From the NCBI GenBank assembly GCA_022360655.1, contig JAKSCK010000223.1, forward strand, positions 38,334-102,333: 64,000 bases of DNA, given 5' to 3'. Below the pieces are notes generated by a model. It was not told the origin of the DNA. It saw nothing but the letters and a program-made list of their open reading frames with translations, and made no database searches. Position 1 is the stretch's first letter. Every line of letters begins with the position of its first letter. The position numbers and the translations under genes are program-made. The DNA comes from Spirochaetales bacterium. GTDB lineage: Bacteria > Spirochaetota > Spirochaetia > DSM-2461. This document shows, one piece after another, positions 9,702 to 18,900 of the stretch.

Positions 9702-10065
9702 GGACACGCATTTTCCCTGCTTTTCGTACTGCGGATAACAAGCGTTCGGTTCGGAAAGGCTTCACAACATAGTCGGAAGCCCCAAGACGAATGGCCCGGA
9801 GGATTCGCTCCTGGTCCCCAAGTGAGGAACACATGATGACGCGGGCCGAAGCATCCTCTTGCCGCATTTTTTCCAAAGCAATGAGACCATTCATTCGTGG
9901 CATGGCAATATCCATCACCGTGAGATCTGGTTTCCAAGCCCTTCGGAGAAGAAGGGCTTGGCGGCCGTCGGCAGCCTCGGCAACCACTTCGTGGCCACCC
10001 GTTTCGAGGATGTCCCGAATCAGCTTACGCATGAATTCGAGGTCGTCGACGACCAAGATTCTCAT
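9694..10065 (-). CDS. Stand-alone CheY-like response regulator receiver
   Basis: A 123-residue receiver domain without an output domain. The acidic pair D7/D8, the phospho-acceptor D52 in VMDIAMPRMNG, S80/S81 in the switch position and K102 in VVKPF are all present, so it should be phosphorylatable. Single-domain receivers act on flagellar switches or in phosphorelays. The gene overlaps prfB by 4 nt and the PEGA gene by 8 nt. A histidine phosphotransfer protein is encoded three genes upstream, and no kinase is nearby. Whether it is the chemotaxis CheY of this organism cannot be told from the sequence. Confidence 0.88.
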   Translation of the reverse strand: MRILVVDDLEFMRKLIRDILETGGHEVVAEAADGRQALLLRRAWKPDLTVMDIAMPRMNGLIALEKMRQEDASARVIMCSSLGDQERILRAIRLGASDYVVKPFRTERLLSAVRKAGKMRVHE

Positions 10066-11169
10066 TCCTTAGGACCTCCTGTACGCCAACGGAGATAAGA
10101 ATCAATGAATGGATCAAGATCACCATCCATCACAGACTGAATATTTCCAGTCTCATGACGGGTGCGCAAATCCTTCACCATGGTATAGGGATGGAAGACA
10201 TAGGAGCGAATTTGGCTACCCCATCCAATCTCTTTCTTTTCCGCAGCACCTGCCGCCCGTTCTTCTTCCTGTTTCTGCCGGTAATACTCATAGAGTCGGG
10301 ATTTGAGAACCTTCATGGCCGTGGCCCGGTTTTTCAATTGACTCCGTTCATTCTGGCACTGAACCACAATTCCTGTTTCCAAGTGAGTCATGCGCACCGC
10401 ACTGGAAGTTTTGTTCACATGCTGACCACCGGCCCCGGAGGCCCGGTAGGTATCCACACGGATGTCCTCACTTTTAACTTCCACTTCAATGTCATCATCA
10501 AAAACAGGAGAAACATACACGGAGGCAAAAGAGGTATGACGACGGCTGGCAGAATCAAAGGGGCTGATGCGCACCAAGCGATGGATTCCCCCCTCTCCCT
10601 TGAGCAAACCATGGGCAAAGGGTCCATCAATCTGAAGGTCAACCGATTTAAAGCCCCCCTCAGCTTCCTGCATGTCCAACAGAGTCATCTTAAAGCCCCG
10701 TCGTTCCACCCAGCGTCCATACATGCGATACAGCATGGCCGCCCAGTCACAGGATTCTGTTCCACCAGCACCAGAATGGATGGTCAGAAAGGCCGAGGCT
10801 GAATCGGTGGGATCACCAAGTAGTTCCATCACCTGGAGCTTTTCAAAGGTTTCACTCACTGCCTCAATGGCCTGGCGCACTTCCCCTTCCATCTCTTCAT
10901 CTTCGGCTTCTTCTGCCAGAGAGAGAAGCGCTTTGGCATCCTCTAAATCCGCAACAAGCACTTCCCAAGGTTCATAACGCGCCTTGAGCCTTTTCAGTTC
11001 TGCCATAGATTTTTCAGCCTGTTCCCGGTCATCCCAGAAACCAGCTTCACCAGAGGCCGCCTCCAAGGCGGCGGCTTCTTCTTTTAGTTTAGGGGAGTCA
11101 AAGACGCCTCCATGTGTCAAGAACGTCTTTTTCGAGGGATTTCACCATGGGATTCAAATCGTTGAGCAT
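10062..11169 (-). CDS. prfB: Peptide chain release factor 2, made by programmed +1 frameshift
   Basis: RF2 terminates translation at UGA and UAA. The frame starts at ATG 11169, with GAGAGGTG upstream. It reads 23 codons to an in-frame TGA (11100-11098) and continues in the +1 frame from GAC (11099-11097), giving a 368-residue protein. The GGQ catalytic loop is seen in GAGGQHVNKTSSAVR, and the codon-recognition motif is SPF (ISPFDSASRR), which marks RF2 rather than RF1. The slip sequence CTT TGA C, preceded by an internal GGAGG, is the classic autoregulatory RF2 arrangement. The gene follows the Cas2-like gene by 2 nt and overlaps the CheY-like gene by 4 nt. A shorter open frame from TTG 11120 should not be taken as the start. 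Confidence 0.95.
11097..11112 (-). promoter_or_regulatory. prfB programmed +1 ribosomal frameshift site
   Basis: Minus-strand sequence TGGAGGCGTCTTTGAC contains an internal Shine-Dalgarno (GGAGG), a 3-nt spacer and the slippery CTT directly before TGA C. This matches the layout of the E. coli RF2 site, in which low RF2 lets the ribosome pause at UGA and slip forward by one. Confidence 0.93.
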
Positions 11170-11171
11170 AT

Positions 11172-11459
11172 TCACCTCTCTTCCTCTTTACGTCGCACAA
11201 GACTTCTCCGCCACCGTTTCTCACTCAAAGATGTGATGGCAAGGGTCTCATCAACGGGGAACTGATAAAATCGAATCGAGTCGTAATAGTCTGTTGCCCG
11301 GTCTAGGTCCAATTTCAATCGACTCAGGCGCTTTTCATCAACCGAAGCCGATTCAAAAACGTTTTGTTGCATTTGTCGGAACCCATACCGAAACAGGAGT
11401 CCCGTGACGGCCTTGAGGCTGTCCTCATTGCCCAGGTCCAGAACGACCGCGACAAACAT
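11172..11459 (-). CDS. Small Cas2-like / VapD-fold protein, outside any CRISPR locus
   Basis: A 95-residue protein with the Cas2 layout. A first strand ends in Asp8 (VAVVLDLG), a helix follows, then the hallmark glycine-glutamine-phenylalanine stretch YGFRQMQQNVFES and a later strand DSIRFYQFP. In Cas2 the same places hold the metal-binding Asp and the YG..rvQ.SVFE motif. No cas1, other cas gene or CRISPR array is present, and the gene is locked in an operon, 3 nt after the HPt gene and 2 nt before prfB. So a housekeeping or RNA-related role is more likely than spacer acquisition. The family call comes from pattern recognition only. Confidence 0.6.
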   Translation of the reverse strand: MFVAVVLDLGNEDSLKAVTGLLFRYGFRQMQQNVFESASVDEKRLSRLKLDLDRATDYYDSIRFYQFPVDETLAITSLSEKRWRRSLVRRKEEER

Positions 11460-11462
11460 ACC

Positions 11463-11834
11463 CTACCCTATCGATGCATCAGCCTCGACGTCAAGAGACG
11501 CTAAGGCAAGGACTTGCGGATGAGTGGAAAAGGCAACAAAGGCTTTTTCCAAAGAGGAAAAAAGGGGAGGAGATTCTGAGGAAGAGTCCTTTGTGGCCAT
11601 TTCTAAATCCAGTGCAGCTCTGTACATGGCATCGGATCCACAAGCGCCAGCACTTCCCTTCACCTTATGCGCCCAACGAGAGGCCTCTTTCCAATCTTTT
11701 TGAGCCAAGCATTGGCGCAAAGATTGGAGCTGAAGCGGAACATCTTCCAGGGTAAAACGCACCACTTCAGCCAAGAGAGATCGATCTCCTGCCGTTCGTT
11801 CCAAGGCAAGATCTTCATCAAAGATTTTGCTCAT
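11463..11834 (-). CDS. Histidine phosphotransfer (HPt) protein
   Basis: A 123-residue four-helix HPt domain protein. The phospho-accepting histidine is H56 in the motif ASRWAHKVKGSAGACG, matching the conserved A-H-x-x-K-G-x-x-x family motif. HPt proteins shuttle phosphate between receiver domains of hybrid kinases and stand-alone regulators. The nearby CheY-like receiver is a possible partner. It overlaps the upstream 594-residue protein by 4 nt, so the two are probably made together. Confidence 0.85.
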   Translation of the reverse strand: MSKIFDEDLALERTAGDRSLLAEVVRFTLEDVPLQLQSLRQCLAQKDWKEASRWAHKVKGSAGACGSDAMYRAALDLEMATKDSSSESPPLFSSLEKAFVAFSTHPQVLALASLDVEADASIG

Positions 11835-13615
11835 TCCTCATCTTTCCCCTTTTTATACACATTCTTGAATTCCATCCAAGCCTCATCCCGCTGCTCCTCC
11901 GAATACTGGCGAACCTTCAGGGGTTGAGCAGATTTTCGTTTGTGCTTCCCTCGCGGCGCATTCTCTCCGGAAGGTCGGTATCCTCCGGAGCGTGAGGAAT
12001 CTGCAGAGGAAGCCCCCAGTGAGGCACGCTGATACTGGGACTTACTGGATGCTTTTTGCTTTGCTGGTTCGGCATCACCAGATTTTATGGAATTCATGTA
12101 GCTTTCATAGCGACCCATCGCCCGAAGCAGGAAACGGCGAAACCAGCTGAGACGAGAATAGGCTTCTTGGAACATCGCCCGAATCGGGAGATGGAGAAGT
12201 TTATCCCGTTCTTTGAATCGTATGGTGCCTGGTTCAAAAAAGGTTTCAAGTTGAGTCTTCACCCTCTCCATGTCCGAAATTTTGAGCACTTTTGTGGCAT
12301 AGTGAATGATGGCTTCAGAAACCAACCGAGGTTGACGAAAAAGCTCACCAAGTACGGGGAATTCCTCGGAGATTCGATCGCGAATATCCGCATTGAATGC
12401 GGATCGGCTGGTAAAAATGGTGATCCTGTCTCGATTATTCGTTCGAAGCATTCTCTCAATCATATCCAAATAGAAGGCTCGCATTTCCACACCAGCCTCA
12501 CGCAACTTGGTTTTGAACAGAGGAAAAATATGATTTCGATGAATGTAATCCCCACCAATATTGGCCACAATGGGAAGAGCACTTCGGCCTGTGGACACAA
12601 GACATTGAGCCGCAAACATTTCTTTTAAATCCGGCCATTTATCCTGATAGGGGGCAAACTGTTCATCATATTCAGAGGGACGCATCAAATATCCCTCTTT
12701 TTTGGCGATTTGCCCTAAAATTCCCTGGAGAGTCTCTCGCTTGAGCGCATCATCGGCCTTTTTATCCTCTGCCGCTTCCAACTCATTCCGAGAATAGGCC
12801 TGTACCACCTTCGCAGCCACAAACACCTCAGGAGTTAAACCAGGTCTTTTGGCCAGCAAATCCTCTTTATGATCCAGAACGGCCGTTGAAAACCGCTGCC
12901 AAAACTCCTCATCTTTCTGACCAAGAAAACGGAGCATCTCACTACTCATGATGCCCAAGAGTCGGCTTAGCACAGATTGCATCAAATTGTCAGAAAGCTG
13001 GTCTTTCAGTTTATTCCGGGATTGACCTAGAAGGTCCTCCATGGTGGCCGGAGTCACAATCAGCGCCGAACCGGGTAAACCGCCCAGAATAAAAATCTTC
13101 ACCAGATTCCCCTCTGAAAGAGAAAAAGAGGAAGAGAGTTCTGCTGGGGATAGAGGTTCCAGATTCTCTGCCGGGAAACCCTCTAAAGAAGAGAAATCCT
13201 CCACGGTAGGAAACGAGGATCCATCCCCAGAACCACATCGCTTCCAGGCTTCATCCACCCGCCAATACCAATGACGCAAATCATCCCGATCCGTGAGAAT
13301 GATCCGATCTTTGACCATCTGTCCGTCTTTCATGACCCGAGAAATCAGGCCGCAATGTGCCTTCTCCAAGTAGGTTATGAGTGTATCAAAAGACGCTGAA
13401 GCATTCAGAAATTCACCACTGACCTTGGTGATGAATTTTGAATACAACATATCGGGTTCCCAAAAATCGCAAAGACGATTGAACAGGCCCCGTTGCTCCT
13501 CATTAAAATGGCCTATTTGAGAAAGGAACGCATCTCGCCCCACTCGATCCTTCTTAAAATACGAAGGCATTTCAGGACGATTTCGAAGAGGACGATCGGC
13601 ATTAGTGGTGCTCAT
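11831..13615 (-). CDS. Large cytoplasmic protein of unknown function
   Basis: A 594-residue soluble protein that I do not recognise. It has no signal peptide, membrane helix or nucleotide-binding motif. Residues to about 480 look alpha-helical and globular. The region from about 500 to 575 is low-complexity, rich in Ser, Lys, Arg and Gly (SSADSSRSGGYRPSGEN, RGKHKRKSAQPLK) and likely disordered and basic, so binding to nucleic acid or an acidic surface is possible. I chose ATG 13615 because AAGG lies 8 nt before it; GTG 13624 or ATG 13621 would add 2-3 residues. It overlaps the HPt gene, hinting at a signalling role. Confidence 0.75.
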   Translation of the reverse strand: MSTTNADRPLRNRPEMPSYFKKDRVGRDAFLSQIGHFNEEQRGLFNRLCDFWEPDMLYSKFITKVSGEFLNASASFDTLITYLEKAHCGLISRVMKDGQMVKDRIILTDRDDLRHWYWRVDEAWKRCGSGDGSSFPTVEDFSSLEGFPAENLEPLSPAELSSSFSLSEGNLVKIFILGGLPGSALIVTPATMEDLLGQSRNKLKDQLSDNLMQSVLSRLLGIMSSEMLRFLGQKDEEFWQRFSTAVLDHKEDLLAKRPGLTPEVFVAAKVVQAYSRNELEAAEDKKADDALKRETLQGILGQIAKKEGYLMRPSEYDEQFAPYQDKWPDLKEMFAAQCLVSTGRSALPIVANIGGDYIHRNHIFPLFKTKLREAGVEMRAFYLDMIERMLRTNNRDRITIFTSRSAFNADIRDRISEEFPVLGELFRQPRLVSEAIIHYATKVLKISDMERVKTQLETFFEPGTIRFKERDKLLHLPIRAMFQEAYSRLSWFRRFLLRAMGRYESYMNSIKSGDAEPAKQKASSKSQYQRASLGASSADSSRSGGYRPSGENAPRGKHKRKSAQPLKVRQYSEEQRDEAWMEFKNVYKKGKDEE

Positions 13616-13721
13616 GTTCATCACCTTTGCGTTGCCACTTCTTCCTGATCACAGGAAGAAGTTTTAATAGAGAACGAAGTATGAGCATGAGCCCCACAAA
13701 AAACAGTAAAAAAATTATCAC
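13602..13721 (-). CDS. Possible 39-residue membrane peptide
   Basis: A short frame from GTG 13721 to TAA 13602 encodes one strongly hydrophobic helix (VIIFLLFFVGLMLILRSLL) followed by a basic and then polar tail (RKKWQRKGDEHEHH). This is the usual look of a real single-pass small protein. It fills most of the gap after rlmKL and its end overlaps the start of the 594-residue protein. The Shine-Dalgarno is poor and the start codon is GTG, so it remains a candidate. Confidence 0.4.
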   Translation of the reverse strand: MIIFLLFFVGLMLILRSLLKLLPVIRKKWQRKGDEHEHH

Positions 13722-13756
13722 TCGCTGCACGAGTCAATTTTAGCGCCGAAACGCCC

Positions 13757-15961
13757 TCAAGACAATCTGAACTCCCAACATCGATGTCCCCGGGCCCGGC
13801 GAGCAAAATCCGGGTCTGTGGTTTCCCGAGTGATCTCCACAGGAGAGTGCTGACGTTTGAGTTTATGATCCAAAGCAAAGCGCCGGTAATTCTCCGAGAA
13901 CAACAACACACCCTGGGGATTCAAACGTTTTAAAGCCAAGCGGATGATGGCGGCATGATGCTTTTCAACCGACCAATCTTGCCTCCCTGCCCCATTGGAA
14001 TAGGTGGGTGGATCCAAGAAAATGATGTCGTAGGTTTCCTGTTCTGTTTTGAGAAAATCAAACGCATCCGCTTTCACAAATCGATGATCATCCTCTGGGA
14101 TACGATTCAACTCAAAATTGTCTCTGGCCCAGCGAAGATACGTGTTAGAGACATCCACTGTGGTTGTGGCGGAAGCTCCACCCAAGGCCGCGGCCACAGA
14201 AGCCGTTCCCGTATAAGCAAACAAATTTAAAACGCGTTTTCCCTGCGCTGCATCCCGAATCCTTTTTCGTGTGGGACGATGATCCAAGAAAATGCCCGTA
14301 TCCAAACGATCGGTCAGATTAATCCAGAATCGGCAACCATTCTCCCGCATCACAAAGCGCTGGTGAGAATTCCCCATGCGTCCATAGGGGCGTACACCCC
14401 GTCTCCGCGTTTTGAGAAAAATGGCCTCATCTCCAAAACCCATCACCTCTTGGAACACCTCAATGAGGGTCTCAGCCCGCCGACGAACAATGTCCTCAGG
14501 GATTTTTGCAGGAGCCGCATATTCCTGCACGTGCAGCCACTTCCCCTCATAAAAATCCACTGCCGCATTGAATTCCGGCATATCCGAATCCCAAATTCGG
14601 TAGGAAGTGGCCCCACTCTTCTGGGCCCATTTCCCCAGAGCCTCCAGATTTCGTTCCAGGGCCTGAGCAAGAGAAGAGGCTTTCGGATCTCGCCCAGAAT
14701 GAATGATGGGCTTTTTCTCTAGATCGACCCCGGTGCCAGCACCGGGGTGTTTCGGAAATTTTTGAGACGTCTCTGGTTTGGCCGAATCTAAAGAAACAGG
14801 CTCATCCACCTGATTCGGAGACTTCCGCTCATAGAGGCCAAGAACAACATCCATTCCACCCGTCACCATTCCCCGGTATTCACGCGCTCTCAGGCAGGTG
14901 GAAGAAGCGGTTTTCTTATCAGGGGCCAACAAAGCCAAGTTCCAGCCCGATTCCACTTCACGGAAAAGCTCTCCCAATCGTCCATACAAGGGTGAAGGAT
15001 CTCCGGTGAGTCGTTCACCATAGGGTGGATCAGCACAAATCAAACCTGTGGAAGAATGGGGCCAAAAATCCGGTCGACCATCGTGCAAATCGTGGTGCTC
15101 CAAACGCACCACCTGTCCCAGTCCAGCCCGACGAAGATTAGCTCGAGCAATTTCCAACGCTTGGGAATCTCGGTCATACCCCACAATCATGGGAACTCGT
15201 TGGAGACTTTCGCCATAACGAATCTGGGCCTGAGAATGCAGATTGGTCCAGAGTCCCAAATCATGTTTCTTCCAAGATTCAAAACCCCAATGCTTCCGCA
15301 TGGCTCCACATGGGGCTCCAACAGCCATCATGGCCGCTTCGGCCAGGAGTGTTCCACTGCCACAGACTGGATCAACAAAAGCCCCACCTTGAGAGGCAAT
15401 TTTTGGCCAGTCGGCCTGATAGAGCATCATGGCCGCTGTGGTTTCTCGGAGCACCGCCTCTGTGCGTTCCAAACGGTAACCCCGTTCATGGAGAGGAGCT
15501 CCAGAAAAATTCAGATACACCCACGCACGGCGTCCATTCCATCGGGCTTCCAAACGGATATCTGGATTTCTCCGATCAACAGAAGGGCGCTTGCCCTCAT
15601 GATGGGAAAACCAATCCACAATGCCATCTTTCATACGTAAAGTGGCATAACGGGGGTCCTTATCCCGAGGAACACCCGTGACCCGGCAGGCAAAGGTGTC
15701 TTCTACGGTGAAGTCCTTGCCCCAGGCATGAGAGCGAATCAAGGAATACAGTTCATCCTCATCCTGAGCGTCTCCAGAGAACAATTCCACAAGAATACGA
15801 GAGGCGGTACGCAATTCCAAACAACTGCGATACGCCAACTCCAGATTCCCATGAAAACGAACTCCACGGGGAGACCGGGTCACATCCTGCGCGCCTAAAC
15901 GCCGGAGTTCCTCAGATAAAATGTCTTCTGCCTTTGGAGGGCAGGGTGCAAACAACTTCAC
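13757..15961 (-). CDS. rlmL: Bifunctional 23S rRNA methyltransferase RlmKL
   Basis: A 734-residue fusion that in E. coli makes m2G2445 and m7G2069 in 23S rRNA. The N-terminal THUMP region covers about 45-155. The first SAM-dependent domain has FVDPVCGSGTLLAEA near 190 and the N6/N2-type motif ADPPYGERL near 317. The second domain has LNLFAYTGTASVAAA near 580 and FLDPPTYSNG near 650. Length is slightly above the E. coli protein (about 700). A linker at about 385-440 is Pro/Lys rich. The GTG start at 15961 has GGAGAAG upstream and lies 1 nt after the stop of the OmpA-domain gene. Confidence 0.92.
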   Translation of the reverse strand: MKLFAPCPPKAEDILSEELRRLGAQDVTRSPRGVRFHGNLELAYRSCLELRTASRILVELFSGDAQDEDELYSLIRSHAWGKDFTVEDTFACRVTGVPRDKDPRYATLRMKDGIVDWFSHHEGKRPSVDRRNPDIRLEARWNGRRAWVYLNFSGAPLHERGYRLERTEAVLRETTAAMMLYQADWPKIASQGGAFVDPVCGSGTLLAEAAMMAVGAPCGAMRKHWGFESWKKHDLGLWTNLHSQAQIRYGESLQRVPMIVGYDRDSQALEIARANLRRAGLGQVVRLEHHDLHDGRPDFWPHSSTGLICADPPYGERLTGDPSPLYGRLGELFREVESGWNLALLAPDKKTASSTCLRAREYRGMVTGGMDVVLGLYERKSPNQVDEPVSLDSAKPETSQKFPKHPGAGTGVDLEKKPIIHSGRDPKASSLAQALERNLEALGKWAQKSGATSYRIWDSDMPEFNAAVDFYEGKWLHVQEYAAPAKIPEDIVRRRAETLIEVFQEVMGFGDEAIFLKTRRRGVRPYGRMGNSHQRFVMRENGCRFWINLTDRLDTGIFLDHRPTRKRIRDAAQGKRVLNLFAYTGTASVAAALGGASATTTVDVSNTYLRWARDNFELNRIPEDDHRFVKADAFDFLKTEQETYDIIFLDPPTYSNGAGRQDWSVEKHHAAIIRLALKRLNPQGVLLFSENYRRFALDHKLKRQHSPVEITRETTDPDFARRARGHRCWEFRLS

Positions 15962-15962
15962 G

Positions 15963-18900
15963 TTACTTCTCCAGGTAGAACTCTACCCGCCGGTTGCGCC
16001 ATCGTTCATCAAGGTTTCCATGGGGAACCACAGGATCACTTCCTCCCAAGCCATTTGCCGTTAATCGGTTGGCTTGTACACCACGGGACACCAGCTCATC
16101 CACCACGGTTTGAGCTCGGGCCATGGACAGAGGGACAAGAATCTCATCCTGTTCTCGTTGAGCGGCCGTTGGATTGTTCCAATTGAGCATCACCGCATGG
16201 CCTTCCACCACAATGCGGTAACTGCCGTACTTCTGCATGATTTGAGCCAGGCGGTCAAGAACCTGAGCATTCTTTGCCCCTTCATCACCAGCACGAGTGA
16301 GGGCTGGGGAGGAGGGACTGAAATTGATGGTATTGATTCGGATTTTGAGTCGATCCCCCTCTCGAATCACCAAAACGTCCACAGGAATAAGGCCATTCTC
16401 CACTGTTTTATGTCCCAATATATCCGTGACCGTCAAAACATAGGGATAATCCTCTGCCGATCCCACCGTCTCACCACGGCCACCACGGCCGTCCCAGATG
16501 ATGCGTTCTGAGGGTCGTCCACGACCAGAGAATGTGATGAATTCATCCCCTCGAGGATCTTTGATCACAAAGGACCAATCCTGAATGCGGGATTGATCTT
16601 CCACCTGTAATCCAATCACCACCTCATCATCCACATTGTCGCCATCCGGACTGAAGGGGCGTGGACTGATGGTGAGATTCACCTCGGGAGCACTTCCATC
16701 AGCTGTGAATGGACGAGAGGTTGCCAGAGGCCGTGCCCCCTGAGCAAATTCCACTTCCAAAGCGCCCGTAAATTCTCCTTCTACGGCCGTGCCATCCTGG
16801 GCCCGTCCATCCCATGTGAAGGCCTGGGGCGGCACACCCTCACCCTCTTCTGACCAAACCGCACGTCCCCTGGAATCTTGAATACGGAATATCCATTTCT
16901 TGGCCCCTGAGGTGTTGGGAACAACAGCACGGAAGCTCTGGAATCGATTGGGATCCGTCTCACCGGACCGGAGGTATGCTTCGGAAGCCGTGAGATACAC
17001 AGGACGTGGGGCTGTATCAATCACAATGTTTGAAAGCTCCCTCACCGTTTCATTTCCGGCGACGTCTTGAGCCTCCACACGGTAAGAATAGGAACCATCA
17101 GGAAGGAGATTCCCCGAATCATCACGTCCATCCCAAACCAAATTTTCTAACTGAGGACTCCAGAGCCAACGACGGCGCACCATTCTCTCTTCATCCAAAA
17201 TAAACGATTCAAGAGAGGGCTCCTCAGTGGATTTCTGGCGAATGAACAAACGGTCTTTGTTTCCATCTCCATCCGGACCAAAAAGGCCATCAGGAATTTC
17301 CACCTCAAGTCGAGGTGCTTGAGTATCCACAACAATGGCACCCGTTTCTGCCCCTGCCTCATCACCCTTGAGATACACGATGTTGAGTTTGGCAAAATAG
17401 GAGCCGTCCAAAACCGTGGCTCCAGCGTTATCCTGTCCATTCCAAGAAAGCTGATCCACAGGGCGGCCCTTCCCTTCCCAGCGTCGCACTTCTTCCTCGA
17501 AGGAATTGAGAATCCACAGGCTCCATTCCCCCACCTCAGCATCGGAAACGGAAAGAGGGAAGAGCGTCACTTCATCATTGATGCCATTCCCAGTGGGAGC
17601 AAACACATCAAGTGAAGCCGTCAAAGAGGCCTCCACACTTTGGGTATCTACAGTGACAGAAACGGGAACAGATTGACCCTGATTCCCGGCTTTATCCCGA
17701 GACTCCAGGACATAGAAATAGGTTCCATCTGCTACCAATCGTCCTTCTGCATCACGTCCATCCCATTCCAGTCGGCCAGGAACCTCCCCAACCCAAGACC
17801 ACTCTTTCATCACGGTCCCTTCGGAATTGGTCAGTCGACCACTCCAACGCTCTTCGCTCGTCGTGGTTTGGATAAAATCCACCGTATTGCGTCGACTCCC
17901 ACTCTGGGGGGAAAACAAATTCCAGTTTGCCCGTACCGTGGCTTCAGGAGCAGACATATCAATGGTAAAGAGAGGTGATGTCACTTCTGGACGGAAACCA
18001 TTCTGATATTCAAGAGACAGATGAGCATAATACTCCCCTTCGGGAAGGGTTCTTCCATCCTTATTTGTTCCATTAAAAGCCACCTGATCAGGAACAGCAG
18101 GACTCAAACGCCGATTCCAAATCTTTTGAGATTGGCCGGCCTGATCTCGAACATCAATCTCCCACTCAATGATTCCAGATCGAACAGGAATCTGAGGTTC
18201 AATCCGGACAACGGCTTCATCCCCAGTAAGTAGGGGCGAGAACACAGAACGACTGATGGAAAGTGCCGGTTGAGGACGACGAGTATCCACAATCACGCCC
18301 TCAATGGAAGCCTCTGATGCATTACCCGCTTCATCAGTGGCACCAATCCAATAGGAATACACCCCATCAGGAACTACCGTTGCACTGGCATCTCGCCCCT
18401 CCCATTCAAAGGAAGAAGGCTTGGTTTTAATCCAGGTATACTCCTTGATGGGCTGGCCTTGGGCATTGCTCCAGCGGGCCTCCCAAAGAGTTTCCACACT
18501 TCCATCCTGCCTGATGGAAAAGACATCCTTCACCCCATCCCCATCGGGAGAGAAAATTAAATCCAGTCCCTCTGGAACAACCAAGTCCAATTGGGGAGCC
18601 ACAGTATCCACCACAACACCAAAGGGCCCCACATGGCCTTGATTTCCATTGTCATCCCAAAAAGCCATGTGAACGGTGTACGTTCCATCAGGAGCAGAAG
18701 ATCCTTGATCCGTTACACCATCCCACCGAAAAACATCTGGAAGGATGGTTCCTTGTTTTGGCGAGGTGATTCTGGTCCAAAGATTTTCAATACTCTCATT
18801 CTCTGGACGCTCATCTTTGTTCTGGTAGGTTCGAACCACATTTCCATCATCATCTCGAACCTGCCAAAGATATCCTGTGATGTACCGCTCATCGTCAGCA

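Noticed and set aside
10062..11120. prfB starting at TTG 11120
   Set aside because: It ignores the 23-codon leader, the good Shine-Dalgarno before ATG 11169 and the classical frameshift site.
11172..11459. CRISPR-Cas locus
   Set aside because: Only a Cas2-like small protein is present. No cas1, effector gene, or spaced direct repeats were seen anywhere in the window.
13621..13911. Minus-strand ORF of 96 codons
   Set aside because: Mostly overlaps the 3' end of rlmKL in another frame; the hydrophobic frame at 13602-13721 is a better candidate for this gap.
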